Notes: generated from the letters alone by a model not told the origin. A DNA stretch of 64,000 nucleotides from Ichthyophis bannanicus (GCA_033557465.1 CM066033.1:593184438-593248437), one strand, 5' to 3'; counted from the first letter of the stretch, positions 21,706 to 33,773 are shown. A program made the numbers and translations.

Positions 21706-23764
21706 CTATTTGAAACCCTGCGACTGTTGGGTTTGTTGACCCTGTTGAGTTTGTAGATTCTTCAGACCAGGGCGAGGTTTCCCCTGTTTGGGAACATCTG
21801 TATGATGGGCAGATGATGGACAAAACCTTCTCCCCCTAGGGGAAGAAAGTTTGGTAGGACATTTCCTACCTGCTGGGAAAGAAGACGGTGTAGAACAGCC
21901 TCTGGAAACAGGAAAGTCAGTGGATAACTGAGTAACCTGGAGTAAAGACTCCTTGTTGAAGAGATTTTCTCCAGTGCAAGGAGTATTTCCCAGTCTTTCT
22001 TGTGCCCATCTGTCCAAGTCTGAAGCTTGGAGCCAGGCTCTACGTCGTGCCCCTATAGCTATAGCAGAAGTCCTGCTAACAGACTCAAAAGAGTCTAGGG
22101 AAGCACGAGTAAGAAACCTAGAGATATTATGAGCATGACTAACCAGTAAGGAATAGTCTGCTTGTTTGGGCTCTTGAAGAAAAGGAGTCAAAAGATGTAA
22201 TTTCCTTGTGACCTCCTCAAGAGACAGACCCATATAAAAAATATATGAGAGAATTCTTGCTGAAAGCATGGATGTCTGGAAGGTTTGACATCCAAAGGCA
22301 TCCAGTGTCTTAGACTCACGACCTGGCGGAGAAGACGACTGCTTTTTATTACTCTTCACTCCCCTCAATGCTGATTCCACCACAATGGAATGATGAGGAA
22401 GTTGAGTCCTTTGAAACCCTGGAGTGGGGGGGCACCTGATATAGGAGATAAGTTGCTCTGGAAAGTGGGGGTACCCTTAAGGGAGCTTCCCACATTCGTA
22501 GAAGGAGATCCTGCAAAGAATGATGCAAAGGAAGCATTATGTTGTCCTTTGCTGTGGTAGGAAAAGAGAAGTATTCCGTATTCCCTTGTGTAGGATCTTG
22601 TCCAGGTATAGGAATGGCAAGTGATTTTGCCATATCCAGGAGGAAAATCTGGAAAGAAGGATCCCCAGAGGGAACTTCCCTTGAATAGGCTAGATCTGAT
22701 GAAGAACTAGTGTTGGCACCAAGGGGTCTATTCCAGTGGATAGGAATAGAAGATTCTGAATGGTGCAGTATGGGATCCCTAGATGGTAGTCGTTGGTACT
22801 GCAGGTCAGAACCAGCGACAGTCGGTAACAGATCGTCCATGCTAGGGATCGACTCCAGACTCGGCATCGAGGGAAGCGAGCCTGAGGAGAGAAGCATGGA
22901 AGGTACCGACAGCCATGGTACCATGGATGTCGGCACCAATCTCGGTACCGCATCTAATACCGGTGGAAGAAGACCAGCCGGTGGCAACTCTAATGGCATC
23001 GGAGGAGTCGAGAGTTGCGGATCCGAAGTATCGGAACCGAGCCCTCGGTACCGACGGGAGTCGGTACCAAGGCGAGTCAGTACCCAGTCCTCCAGACTGG
23101 AGATCGATTCGAGACTCGGCATTGAAGGCAGCGAGTCTATCGATGCACGTCTGGAGGGTACCGACGTCGGTACTAGTATCGGTGTCGATACCGATACTGG
23201 AAGGTCGATCTGAAGCGTATGCATCGGCCCCGCAGGTACCGAGGATGCCAGACGACGATCCTTGGTGAGGAATGTTTCATCCAACACCATTGCCGATGCC
23301 GGGGTATCGGTACCGCTCAAAGCGGATGCCACCACCGGGCATGGCTCGGGTATGTTCTGTGAGGGGTGAACCTCAGGAACAACCTGAAACCCCACATAGG
23401 CTTTGGAGGCCGAAGACTCCCGCCGGGGTTTTGAAACCAGTGGATTCTCAAGGGCAAGGCCATAGGTATCTCTATGCTGTGCATGAGAAGTGCCGCTCAA
23501 GGACTGGCTAGTCTTGACAGACTGTTTTTGGGTTACCTGATCCTGTGTAGAAGAAGATATGGTCGGTGCCCTAAAGTTGGAAGGGGACCGCGTGTCAAGG
23601 GGAACTCGATGTTGAAAACTTCTTCTCACAATACTGGTGCCCGAGGGCTCCGGAGGAAAATGGTCAGGACCCAAGCAGGTTACACACCAATTGTGAGTGT
23701 CTAAAAATAAAGTTGTACCGCCACAGTTCGTACATTTCTTATGGAAAGTGGCTGGCGGTTCCAT
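21706..23764 (-). pseudogene. DIRS-A2 gag-like protein
   Basis: The reverse frame 22349-23764 starts MEPPATFHKKCTNCGG, with two CxxC pairs in the pattern CTNC-x(14)-CVTC-LG typical of DIRS gag N-termini. A long low-complexity region of repeated SVP/SMPSLES units follows. A frameshift near 22360-22390 moves to 21706-22383, which holds the conserved SRTSAIAIGARRRAWLQAS and CTGENLFNKES blocks. A3 has the same join in one frame, so the shift is a copy-specific lesion. The role would be RNA packaging and particle assembly. Confidence 0.8.
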
Positions 23765-23999
23765 AAGGAAAAATGGAGAGGCCTAGAAGGCCTGAGAACC
23801 GTGAGACACTAAGAATAAAAAATATATTCCCAAAAGGAAAAAATTTTACAAGAAAAGAAAAAGAAACACCGGCGGTACCGGTGGCGTCGGGTAAGGCAGC
23901 TGCAACCACAAGAAACTAAAAAAATAAAAGAAGAATTCTCTGCGGTGACAGGAGGACGTCCTGCCGGCTCCGCGGAAAAACGAAAACTGAGGAGAGGCA

Positions 24000-24522
24000 G
24001 TTGGGAAGGCGGGAAGGCAGCACGCAGGCTCTGTGGAATGCTCCCAAACAATGTTCCCTCTAATTTTCTGTAGCCTGTGTGCGCATAAAATATCAGCAGT
24101 GTGCAGCTTTTGAAGGAAGGTTAAATTTTTGTGCGCCACATAATGACACTCGGGAGTTATATACTTTAAAATTTGACTACACGTCAGAATACAGTATGTA
24201 CACCACATTGATTTTAATCAAATTAAATGAAAATAGATGATTACTAAATGAAGCGGGAAATTTCTAGTAATTGCAATCATAACTTTTAAATTTTAAGACG
24301 TTTGTGTTTTCTATCAGAATCAGTTCTGTAATTTTTGTGCGCTCTGTTGTAAAGTATGTGCGCTCGCTCGGCGAGGTGTGTGCGCGCGCACACGCGCACA
24401 GCTTAGAGGGAACAGTGCTCCCAAAAGCTTTCTAATTGGATGCTGGGGAGCGTTCCCGCGCAGGCTCCGTCGGTACCGACGTACCCATATGTGAAGACTC
24501 ATTCCTGCTTGTTCCTGGAGAT
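24000..24522. repeat. DIRS-A2 right inverted terminal repeat (split by hAT)
   Basis: Matches 18593-18790 inverted once 24049-24417 and one duplication copy are removed. Ends TTCCTGGAGAT at 24522. Confidence 0.85.
24049..24417. mobile_element. hAT-like non-autonomous element
   Basis: Ends CAATGTTCCCTCTAA and TTAGAGGGAACAGTG, flanked by the perfect 8-bp duplication CTCCCAAA (24041-24048 and 24418-24425). The length is 369 bp, with no coding capacity. It contains a GTGTGCGCGCGCACACGCG alternating tract. It is inserted in the DIRS-A2 right terminus. Confidence 0.9.
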
Positions 24523-25459
24523 TATATGTTACTAGCCAAATAACAGACCTATCTATTATTACTGAGAAAACATGGGACAATTCTCCATTTTTGCCAATTC
24601 TAATTTGGGATGTATAGCAGCTAATATCTGCCAGTGCAGCACCCAGTGAAGTCTCACCCACTACCTCACCCTTCTCCCCAACACTTGGTCACACGCTCTG
24701 AGAGGGCAGGCTCCTGTGGATACATGCAAGCGTGCCGACATTTGTTTTGCAATCCATACACCAGTAAATAGAGTATACCCCTCACATACGTGAGCCCTGG
24801 CAAGAGCCTGTGCACCACACCCAAACCTCTCACCTGGCTTAGAAGTGCTGAGGTGTTAGAGAGAGCATCCCACCTGCATCTGCTGTCCACGAGCTGGCTA
24901 TTTTGCATTGGAAAACATGCAGCTTTCCTGCATGATTCCCTTTTCTGCCCATTCCTAAAATGCCAGGCATGCATGTTTACATCCCATATACGTGCCCCCC
25001 CCCCTCGTGGCCCATTTTAGAACACCACATGTGCAAATGGGATGGGCAGGTGCCGCCTTATGCACGCTTATGAGATGTGTGGGGCACCATTTTAGAAATG
25101 CTAGGATTCACTGCTGTCTCTCAAGCCATGTCGTGGCCCCAAAAACAAAGGTTGCTCACCAGAAAGGACAACTTCTGCTAGGGTGAGGTGGATCTCCGGG
25201 TGCAAAATGTGCTCTAGTAACAGAGAGTGTTACCTGGGTCACAAGGGGGTCCATGTGAGTGCCTATCAAAAACGGAAACTCTGGCTGGGCGTCAGTAACT
25301 GAATGCCATCTACCGCTGCAAATGAGAGCCCGATGACAGCAAGCTCAAGTGCAGAGATGTCAAAATTAAGACCAAGCCCAAGGCCCTAGAGAAAGGACCA
25401 AATGGCCGGCTGCAGACCCTCACCAACCTGAAGCAACAGGTGCTCCCAACAAGTGATAA
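24523..25459. other. Unassigned region
   Basis: Short frames only. A stretch near 25150-25200 (GGTTGCTCACCAGAAAGGAC) has the look of a retroelement end, and 24960-25110 has partial inverted similarity (CCATTTTAGAA repeated). I cannot name either. Confidence 0.3.
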
Positions 25460-25625
25460 GGAGAACATAAGATATGCCATACTGGGTCAGACCAAGGTCC
25501 ATCAAGCCCAGTATTCTGTTTCCAACAGTGGCCAATCTAGGTCATATGTACCTAGCAGTTTCCCCAAGGGACACAGGTTCCACAATGCTTGTATTAGTTC
25601 AAGCATTGATATCCAGGGTCCCTTC

Positions 25626-26820
25626 TTAATAATGGTTTATGGACCTTTCCTCCAGGAACTTGTCCAAACCTTTTTTAAACCCAGCTACATTAACAGCCTT
25701 TACTACATCCTCTGGTAACAAATTCCAGAGTTTGATTACACGTTGAGTGAAAAAATATTTTTTTTTATTAGTCTTAAATAGTTTACCCTGTAGCTTCATT
25801 GCATGTCCCCTAGTCTTTCTATATTCTGATAAGGTAAACAATCGATCTACGTTTACCCGTTCCACTCCGTTCATTAATTTATAGAGTTCTATCATATCTC
25901 CCCTCAGCCGTCTCTTTTCCAGGTTAAAGAGCCCTAACCTTTTTAGCCTTTCTTCATAGGAGTATCCTTCCATCCCCTTTACCATTTTGGTGGCTCTTCT
26001 CTGAACCTTTTCTAAAATCGCTATATCCTTTTTAAGATACGGCGACCAGAATTGCACACAATATTCAAGGTGTGGTCTCACCATGGAACGATATAGAGGC
26101 ATTATAATATCTTTTGTTTTATTTTCCATTCCTTTCCTTATCATACCTAGCATTCTATTTGCTCTCTTGGCCGCCGCTGCACACTGGGCCGAGGGTTTTA
26201 ACATGGTATCCACAATGACGCCTAAATCTTTTTCCTGGGTGGTGGTTCCTAATGTGGAACCTTGCATCGTGTAACCATAGTTTGGGTTCTTCCCTAGGTG
26301 CATAACCTTGCACTTGTCCACATTAAATTTCATCTGCCATTTTGATGCCCAGTCTTCCAATTTATCAAGATCCTCTTGCAATTTTCCACAATCCTCTTGG
26401 GTTTTAACAACTTTAAATAGTTTTGTGTCATCTGCAAATTTGATAACCTCACTCGTTATTCCACTTTCCAGGTCATTTATGAATATGTCAAGTATACAGA
26501 AGTATACATAATTTGTTAATTTGTTCCATGTAAACCGCCCTTGATCACTGGAAGGGGCGGTATAGAAGAAATAAGTAAATAAATAAATAAATTAAAATAA
26601 ATTAAAAAAGCAGCGGACCCAGCACAGATCCCTGGGGTACACCACTATTCACCTTTCTCCATTGGGAAAATTGGCCATTTAGCCCTACCTTCTGCTTTCT
26701 ATCTTTTAACCAGTTCCTGATCCACAATAGTACACTGCCTCCTATCCCATGACTCTTTAGTTTTGCCAAAAGTCTCTCATGAGGGACCTTGTCAAAGGCT
26801 TTCTGAAAGTCCAGATACAC
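25626..26820 (-). pseudogene. CR1 reverse transcriptase C-terminal half
   Basis: The reverse frame 26602-26820 begins YLDFQKAFDKVPHERLLAK and runs to [13 protein letters not shown]. The frame 25626-26381 covers the region after FADD to the C-terminal end ([20 protein letters not shown]...RSINHY). Between them lie the insertion and a shift near 26380. Apart from that the protein is well preserved. Confidence 0.85.
26491..26607 (+). mobile_element. Short LINE/SINE 3'-tail insertion
   Basis: TGTAAACCGCCCTTGATCAC...GGGGCGGTATAGAAG hairpin followed by an AAAT/TAAA microsatellite tail (26570-26605). Absent from the CR1 copy at 43240-43270, so it is inserted. It is an L2-like 3' end. Confidence 0.75.
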
Positions 26821-26828
26821 AATATCAA

Positions 26829-27545
26829 CCGACTAAGGTGGTTGGAGATCTGGATACATCAAGAGCATCCTAGGGGCACAGTAAGTATCTGATGCACATG
26901 GTCCTATACCTATCTTCCCTCTCATGTTGCCACCCCCCTCCTTCTGTACCTAGATGTTATGTGTAGGCATGGAACCACTTATCACCCTAACACATCTGGG
27001 GCACCCATTGCAAGAATGTATGCCTGATGGCCTGACAGGGGTGCATGCAGCAGAGAAGAACTGGGTCACAATCACCATTAGCATCTGACAAGCATGGTTA
27101 TCCCCACTCCCAAAGGTTGGATGGCTGCACTGGCAGACTGCTGCTCTGGTAGCCCCACCTCTAGTCTACTCTGTGTGTAAAGAGGTCATGACCCAAGAGT
27201 TTACTTGCAGTGGTTAGCACCTCCTCTCCTCCAAGACCCACTGCTTTGGAGATGCACGACTCTTTTGGTCCTGACCCCTAGCTCTGCATTGGGCTTATTG
27301 TATCCTTTTGCCCAATTGCTGTTCTGACACTTGTTAGTCCTTGTATAGGTTGCTACATCTGCTTTGGGTTGGGGCCAGAAAATATCTATGGCCATTTGGG
27401 CTTTTGATGTAGGTTCCTTCCTGTGTATGTGGTGATGGGATGTGCGCAGGTGACACCTACAGACCCTGCACCTGGCAAACACCCGCTCCCATCCTTGAGG
27501 AACTCTTGTGTGACTTTTGTAAACAGACAAAAATGAATAATTAGA
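26829..27545. other. Unassigned region
   Basis: No reading frame or repeat that I can name. Confidence 0.3.
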
Positions 27546-28260
27546 GCAAAGTGTGAAGGATTAGTTCATAACATAAGAGTGAAACCATTTGAGGACCATA
27601 CCACAAAGCCCTGAACTAATAAAAATTGATGGTCAATGAGACCAAATGCAGAACTAAGGTCTAAGTGAATTTAGAGAACTGACTTACCATTGTCTTCAGC
27701 AAGTAAATTTCATTTAACATACCTACTAAAAGGGTTTCAATATGACAAGCAATTTGAAAATCTGAATAACGGGGATGGAGAGTAGAGGTCTTATCTAAGA
27801 CATTGACTAGCTGGGAACAAAATAGCTTTTTCTGCTAGATGAGGTTTCTTCCGGGAAGGGGAGACCACCGATTGTTTCCAAGAGAGGGGAACAAACTGGA
27901 GGAGAAGCTAGTCTGGATAATGGATAAAATAAAAAGGTAGTAGAATAGGGGCTATTTGTTTAATGCAGAAGATGAGCATCAGATCTAAACACGATGATGT
28001 GGCCCTGAACTCAGTGAGGGTCCGGGCTATAGAGAAAGAAGAGAATGGGTGAAGAGACGCCCAAAAAGCCTTATTAATGAGACTGGGAGTTGAATCTGAG
28101 CAGGTGAGCAGACTAGATGTCTCTAGCGATGCAAAGTCTTTGAGAAGAGAATTTGAACTTGGCAGAAAAGGGCTTAGAAGAGGGCTCTTCAGAGGCAAGA
28201 TAGAGCTGACATTTACTGGTGAATGGGCCCCAAGAGCTTTGTAGCTTACAAATTTTATAC
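27546..28260 (-). pseudogene. LINE reverse transcriptase relic
   Basis: Highly decayed. The complement of 27600-27670 reads close to a LINE RT box (SSAFGLIDHQFL, compare AFDxxDHxxL). The frame 27908-28198 resembles the pre-RT linker of L2-type LINEs (RATSSCLDLM, compare TTCxLDPxP). No catalytic box is visible. Clade uncertain. Confidence 0.4.
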
Positions 28261-29186
28261 ATTAAGAACTGGACAAAGGAGTCTGGTTCTGGGGAAGAGT
28301 TGTCTAAAGAAGAAGAGAAGGATGTTGTTCCTTTCAACTTGTGGTACAGGGCTTTCGGATAATTTTTTTTGCTCCATTAGGTATGTTCGTGATGGGATGA
28401 AATGCAAAACTGACATTGCGAGAATGAAAGCTGAAAGAGAGGAATATGTGGGGATTGAGGAAAAAGTGGAATTGATTAACAAATATTTTAGTATGGCGTT
28501 TACTGAGGAAAGGCTGCGGAAATACCTTTTAATATTGCTCTCCTTGCTGGCTGGTGCTTATGTGCAGAACCAACTGGCCACAAAAAGGCATCCTAAATCG
28601 AACCAGCTAGATTTAGAGGAATACTCAACTGCAAATGTTCCTACAGATTACTGGCTAAAATTAAACTGGTTATCTTATCCGCCCTACAGCTGTTTCAAAA
28701 ATTTATCTCTGAATTCTTAACCCTTTGTTTCCTCCGCTTTTCATTTTGCTTTGTAAAATCTTTTGCAGAACATTAGTGTTCCGTTTCCACTGATGTCGTA
28801 CAGCTCAATTAACTAAATCACTGATGACCCCAGACCTCTGCTACTCTTTTGTAATAACATAGCATGCAAACTTAGCAGCCTTATTCACAGTTTTAATTTT
28901 GTGGTACCTTTTCTCCAGATGAAAGCTATCATCCTTAAAATCAGCAGACACGCTAGCAGGCTGACAACTGAACCCTACATATTCACTGCCAATATTCAAC
29001 TGGCTGTTCAATTGTGCCCCTGCTGGTTTTTTTATATAAATTCTGTCAATTTCTGGTTTATTTTATGTTTATACTTCCTTCACATCAGAAGGGCAGCCAT
29101 ACGGATCAGGCGCACTACAAAGGAGCGGATGCTTCTCTTGCCACACCTGCTAACGTCTCAGAGGTGATGTCAGAAGCCAGCACTAT
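28261..29186. other. Unassigned region with one 165-codon frame
   Basis: The forward frame 28223-28720 is open but overlaps the LINE relic on the other strand. It has no recognisable domain. Its middle is moderately charged (KAEREEYVGIEEKVELINKY). I treat it as probably chance or a decayed mobile ORF. Confidence 0.25.
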
Positions 29187-29478
29187 GGGGCATGTTTACT
29201 AGAGCCTGTGCTGGTAACGTGCATGTGGGCCACATTACCAGTGCAGGAGTCTGCGCTAACTTCAAGGAGTATGCGCGTTTGTCCTCCCTGCAATTAACGC
29301 GGTGCAAAGACACAGTGCGAAATGCCATCAAGGACTAAGTTCTGCCCCTGGCCCATACGGTGCCTGCCCCAATGCCAGTACAGGATTTTCAGCTTAGAGA
29401 CCCCTGCTACTTTTTGGCATGGCATTCCTATTGCACGCTAAACCCTGTGTTATCAGCGAACGTTAGTAAACCTGCCCC
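29187..29478. mobile_element. MITE with GGGGCA(G/T)GTTTACTA ends
   Basis: Left end GGGGCATGTTTACTAGAGC, right end complement GGGGCAGGTTTACTAACG. The similarity continues into GCTG(G/A)TAAC. No coding capacity, superfamily not assigned. Confidence 0.6.
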
Positions 29479-30853
29479 TGTATCTTACACTGCCTTCTGA
29501 GGCACTGTGCCAAAGGGCATGCCTAAGGAGCCAGTTCGGCTCCTTTGGACAGCTTTTAGAGCAACGAAGACTGGTTCTTAATTTTTTGCTTGCTCTACCC
29601 TTGCCCGTTTTAATCCCTTTATTCTGAGGAGGGAAAAAGGTTCCGAATACCAGCAGCAGGAACCACCACGATGCACTTTCTTACAGCACAGAACTAGGAA
29701 GCAGCAATGTTATGAAATTGAATCCTATACCACCTTTTCTGCTTGACCACTAATGCAAGGTCTATTTGCAACAAAAGGACTCTGATCAATCATTTGATTT
29801 TGAGCAAGGTCTAAAGTTTCATATGTGTCACTAAAACTAGGCTTAAGAAAAGAATGGTAATACAGTTCACTTACGCTAGAATGGAAAAGCAAGGAGGGTG
29901 GGCACTTTTTCAGAACATGCCTACTAAATCTGCTGGTGGAGTGGCCATGTTTTTCCATGACACTGTCCACTTCTAAGAGAGACTGTACTCAACAGGACCA
30001 CTCAGTGACACTACTTGAGCAATTTAATTCCACTCTAGCATTAAGTCTATTTTTTGCTTAATTGCCCCTTCCTCCATTAACAACTGAATCATTTGTTTGG
30101 GGGGGGGAGGGGGGCAGGGAATTACACTCCACTATTATAGATATGGCCTCACGAGGCCAGAAATGGCCATGGCATTGAATATCCAGTGGCAATGGTTAGC
30201 TGCATTAGAACAGTTAGCTGCTGCTGTTGAATATTCCCCCATAGATATACATCCACATATACACACAGAAGACGACATTTTTTAGAGACCAGTGATTGAG
30301 CTTACAGGAAACATTTGCAGCAGCTATAGCTGAATAACAGCCCCATACTGAGGTCTCTTAATTTACAAATTTGATAAAAGGCTGGCTCGCTTCTGGTGCA
30401 TTTTGTACCAGTGCTGTACGTGTGTTGTATGGGGGCTATTGTTTACAAGGATACATGTAATTAGAGTGCGTCATTTTGTTTGATGTACTTTTGCGGGTGT
30501 GTGCTTGCTGTTATGTGGCGATTATAGAAGGGAAAGCACACAGTGCCAAAATTGCATTGGGACAGAAGATGAAAAGATTGATCTCTCTCTGTGTCCACGG
30601 ATATAAAAATTAAGGGGCATTTTCAAAGGCACAACACAGTTTGCCGACTTGCAAACCATGTAAATGCCGCTCTGTGGGATGTTCAGTGGCACTACCACAG
30701 TTAATGCTGCTGAATATCCATGGATGCCACCGCTACATGCCCCGAGGCCAACCGGATAGCATCAGGGCAAGCCAGGGGCATCCAGGGCAGCACTCATCGC
30801 TAACCAGGCAGCGGCGATATTGAGCCACTGCCCGGTTAGCGATACACAGTGAA
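29479..30853. other. Unassigned region; decayed MITE next to DIRS-A3
   Basis: Poly-G near 30100-30117. The segment 30615-30853 and its apparent continuation 45131-45320 (AATATCCATGG, CACTGAATATCCCC) look like one GC-rich repeat split by DIRS-A3. Nothing else is identifiable. Confidence 0.35.
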
Positions 30854-31050
30854 AGCACAGTTACTTACCTGTAACAGGTGATCTCTGGGAACAGCAGGAA
30901 TAAGTCTTCACATATGGGTACATCGGTACCGATGGAGTCTGCGCGGGAACGCTTCCCAGCGTCCAATCAAAGAGCTTTTGGAAGCATCCCAGCACGCCTG
31001 CGTGCTGCCTTCCCGCCTTTCCCAACTGCCTCTCCTCAGTTAAGTTTTAA
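30854..31050. repeat. DIRS-A3 left inverted terminal repeat
   Basis: Same start as A2. The central palindrome has drifted to CATCGGTACCGATG. Inverted match to 44960-45130. Confidence 0.85.
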
Positions 31051-31104
31051 AGCTGAGACAAAGAGAGAGAGAGGAAAGGAAAGATAGATAGAGATACAAC
31101 TCCT

Positions 31105-31225
31105 GGGGAGGTGGGTGGGTTGTGAAGACTTATTCCTGCTGTTCCCAGAAATCACCTGTTACAGGTAAGTAACTGTGCTATCTCCAGGAACAAGCAGGAA
31201 TGAGTCTTCACATATGGGGACTCCC
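31105..31225. repeat. DIRS-A3 internal complementary region
   Basis: CACCTGTTACAGGTAAGTAA joined to CTATCTCCAGGAACAAGCAG, as in A1 and A2. Confidence 0.85.
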
Positions 31226-32212
<987 letters not shown>

Positions 32213-33319
32213 TGTGGCAAGGAGAGAGTAGTGCCACCTAGAAAAGCAGGAAACATTGAAGGTTTTACCTTGGCTGGGGGGATGGGCACATTAGAAAACA
32301 CTTGTCAGAGAAAACCCAGGGTTAGAAGTTCACAGCAGAAAAACCCCAGGGTTGATAGTCAGTGGGCCAAAACTAGTGTTGAGTCATTCCCACGTTACAC
32401 ACCAGATAGGAATCAGAGAAGCAGGTACTCGGGGGAGGAGCCTGCAAGGGAGTGCCCTTGTCACGTAGCTGCTTGTAAAAAAGGGCAGACAGAAACGGAA
32501 GGGAGAAGGAGAGAGAGAGGAGAGCAGAGGAAGAGAATCACCTGTCTTACCAGCACGAGAATTCTGAACCTGACTGGAACCAAGGCTCCCAGGCTCTATG
32601 CTGAGAGGAAGGGAAGACCTGAAGCCAGATTCGCTCCCCAGGAGAAAGGGAAATACTGCTGCTCTCCAGGAAGAAATACTCACAGGCCAGGCAGCTGCTG
32701 TTGCGAGGCCCAGAAATACACTGCTAGTGCAGTGAAACCACAATGCAGGTTAGTGGGCAAGCTAAACCCTGTATTTGAAAGAAGCTTAAAGAAGCCACAA
32801 GAAGGCAGAACTTTTACCCAGGCAAAACCCTTGCTGGAACCTAGATGCAGGCATTGCTCTGCTAGGGAAGCTTCCAAAGCAAGAACTTTTTATAGAGCCC
32901 GAAGGAGGTCTGACCGGTCCTCTGATTACAGCTCAGAAGAGGGTTTTATTGATAGAAGGCCTGTATGTAAAACTGTGCAAGTTAAGCATCAAACCAGGAG
33001 AAAGCCTAGGCCCAAAACTGAACACAGGGACAGTTCTTCAGATGAGGAGGAGATTACCTGTAGACATTTACATGAAAGGAAAGGAACTTTTAAACCACGG
33101 CTTTTGAAACCCCATGAGCTTTTACTTAAAGGGGAGAAACCTATTAGGTGGCCAAGACTGAAGAAACTGTTAATGTATGGAACTAATACCATTCCAGTTA
33201 AGAGTCCAGAACCACTACTTGAGAGTCCTCCAGAGAGCATGGAAATTGACTCTTTCAAAGGGGATTCAGATCCTTCAGTCACTGACATGGAATGTGATTG
33301 TTGCACTGTATGTGAATAA
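32213..33319 (+). CDS. ORF entering from LTR start; Arg/Ser-rich, acidic tail
   Basis: Open for 368 codons from the first base of the LTR, uninterrupted. The N-terminus reads [20 protein letters not shown], sharing CxKE and FTL with the other copies. The body is strongly basic, with [11 protein letters not shown] and [18 protein letters not shown] stretches; Ser-rich acidic patches (RDSSSDEEE) could be phosphorylation sites. The tail has MEID and, sixteen residues after that Met, [10 protein letters not shown], the equivalent of MDCSL. The C-terminus is Cys-rich, unlike the other copies. Function unknown. Confidence 0.65.
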   Translation, partial: CGKERVVPPRKAGNIEGFTLAGGMGTLENTCQRKPRVRSSQQKNPRVDSQWAKTSVESFPRYTPDRNQRSRYSGEEPARECPCHVAACKKGQTETEGRRRERGEQRKRITCLTSTRILNLTGTKAPRLYAERKGRPEARFAPQEKGKYCCSPGRNTHRPGSCCCEAQKYTASAVKPQCRLVGKLNPVFERSLKKPQEGRTFTQAKPLLEPRCRHCSAREASKARTFYRARRRSDRSSDYSSEEGFIDRRPVCKTVQVKHQTRRKPRPKTEHRDSSSDEEEITCRHLHERKGTFKPRLLKPHELLLKGEKPIRWPRLKKLLMYGTNTIPVKSPEPLLESPPESMEIDSFKGDSDPSVTDMECDCCTVCE

Positions 33320-33480
33320 CTGTTAAGAGGGAAAATACCTTTTGTAAGAGCTAAGAAGAAAAGCTTGTTTAAAAGACTTTATTTTTGACCTGGCAAAGTT
33401 TGCATATATTTTCTTTGGGAGGAGTATCCCTACTTTTGTTTTCCTATGGACATTACCTGTTGTGAGTCTCTGAGAACCCA

Positions 33481-33486
33481 AATAAA
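33481..33486 (+). promoter_or_regulatory. LTR poly(A) signal AATAAA
   Basis: Located 110 bp before the LTR end, followed by TGTGATCTTT. The position is consistent with the three sister LTRs. Confidence 0.55.
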
Positions 33487-33593
33487 AATCTGTGATCTTT
33501 AACCAACGGCTCAACTACAAATTCTTATACAACCTCAAGGTTAAGGTGCAGCGCCTCCTGCTGGTCAAGCTATTTGGCACAGGGGCGGGGCTC

Positions 33594-33596
<3 letters not shown>

Positions 33597-33645
<49 letters not shown>

Positions 33646-33720
33646 CACACACACACACATATATACATATAACATATAGATATATGAGAATATATCTATA
33701 GTGAGATATGAAGGGCATAA
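33597..33720. repeat. TA/CA microsatellite, right part
   Basis: Continuation of the tract at 32095-32212, with (CA)n in the middle (33643-33658). Confidence 0.9.
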
Positions 33721-33773
33721 AATACACACAAATGATAGACATAGACATCTATAAGATGTGTGCTATGTTGTTG

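Larger units (their letters stand above)
18593..24522 (-). mobile_element. DIRS family A copy 2 (A2), gag-only
   Basis: Left terminus 18593-18790, internal complementary region 18858-18975, gag at 21706-23764 and right terminus up to 24522. Between the internal region and gag (18976-21700) no RT, RNase H or recombinase is recognisable. The sequence there is shared with A3 (for example around 20160-20340 versus 36400-36540), so the loss predates both copies. A CR1 3' fragment (20983-21240) and a hAT (24049-24417) are inserted. It looks like a non-autonomous DIRS that keeps gag and the cis-acting ends. Confidence 0.85.
25460..26828 (-). mobile_element. 5'-truncated CR1 LINE copy
   Basis: Same subfamily as 39471-44292, in reverse orientation. 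The 3' end is at 25460 (GAACATAAGATATGCC) and the 5' truncation is at 26828, inside the RT. It is very similar to the near-intact copy at the nucleotide level. A 117-bp tail fragment is inserted at 26491-26607. Confidence 0.9.
32213..33596 (+). mobile_element. Solo LTR with LTR-resident ORF, copy 2 in family
   Basis: 1384 bp, from TGTGGCAAGGAGAG to GGGGCTCACA, inserted in a TA microsatellite. The 4-bp duplication ATAT is compatible but not informative in that context. The boundaries are supported by the TG/CA ends and by homology of the start. AATAAA lies at 33481-33486. The most diverged of the four copies and the one with the longest ORF. Confidence 0.8.

Noticed and set aside
22710..23511. 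Forward-strand frames of up to 167 codons
   Set aside because: Antisense shadows of DIRS gag caused by its palindromic GGTACCGA-rich codons; same effect at 38699-39455.
25320..25450. Possible host exon (moderately coding-like sequence)
   Set aside because: No frame longer than about 60 codons and no recognisable motif.
28223..28720. Possible host exon or small gene of 165 codons
   Set aside because: No domain, overlaps a LINE relic, no splice evidence or codon bias that I can show.
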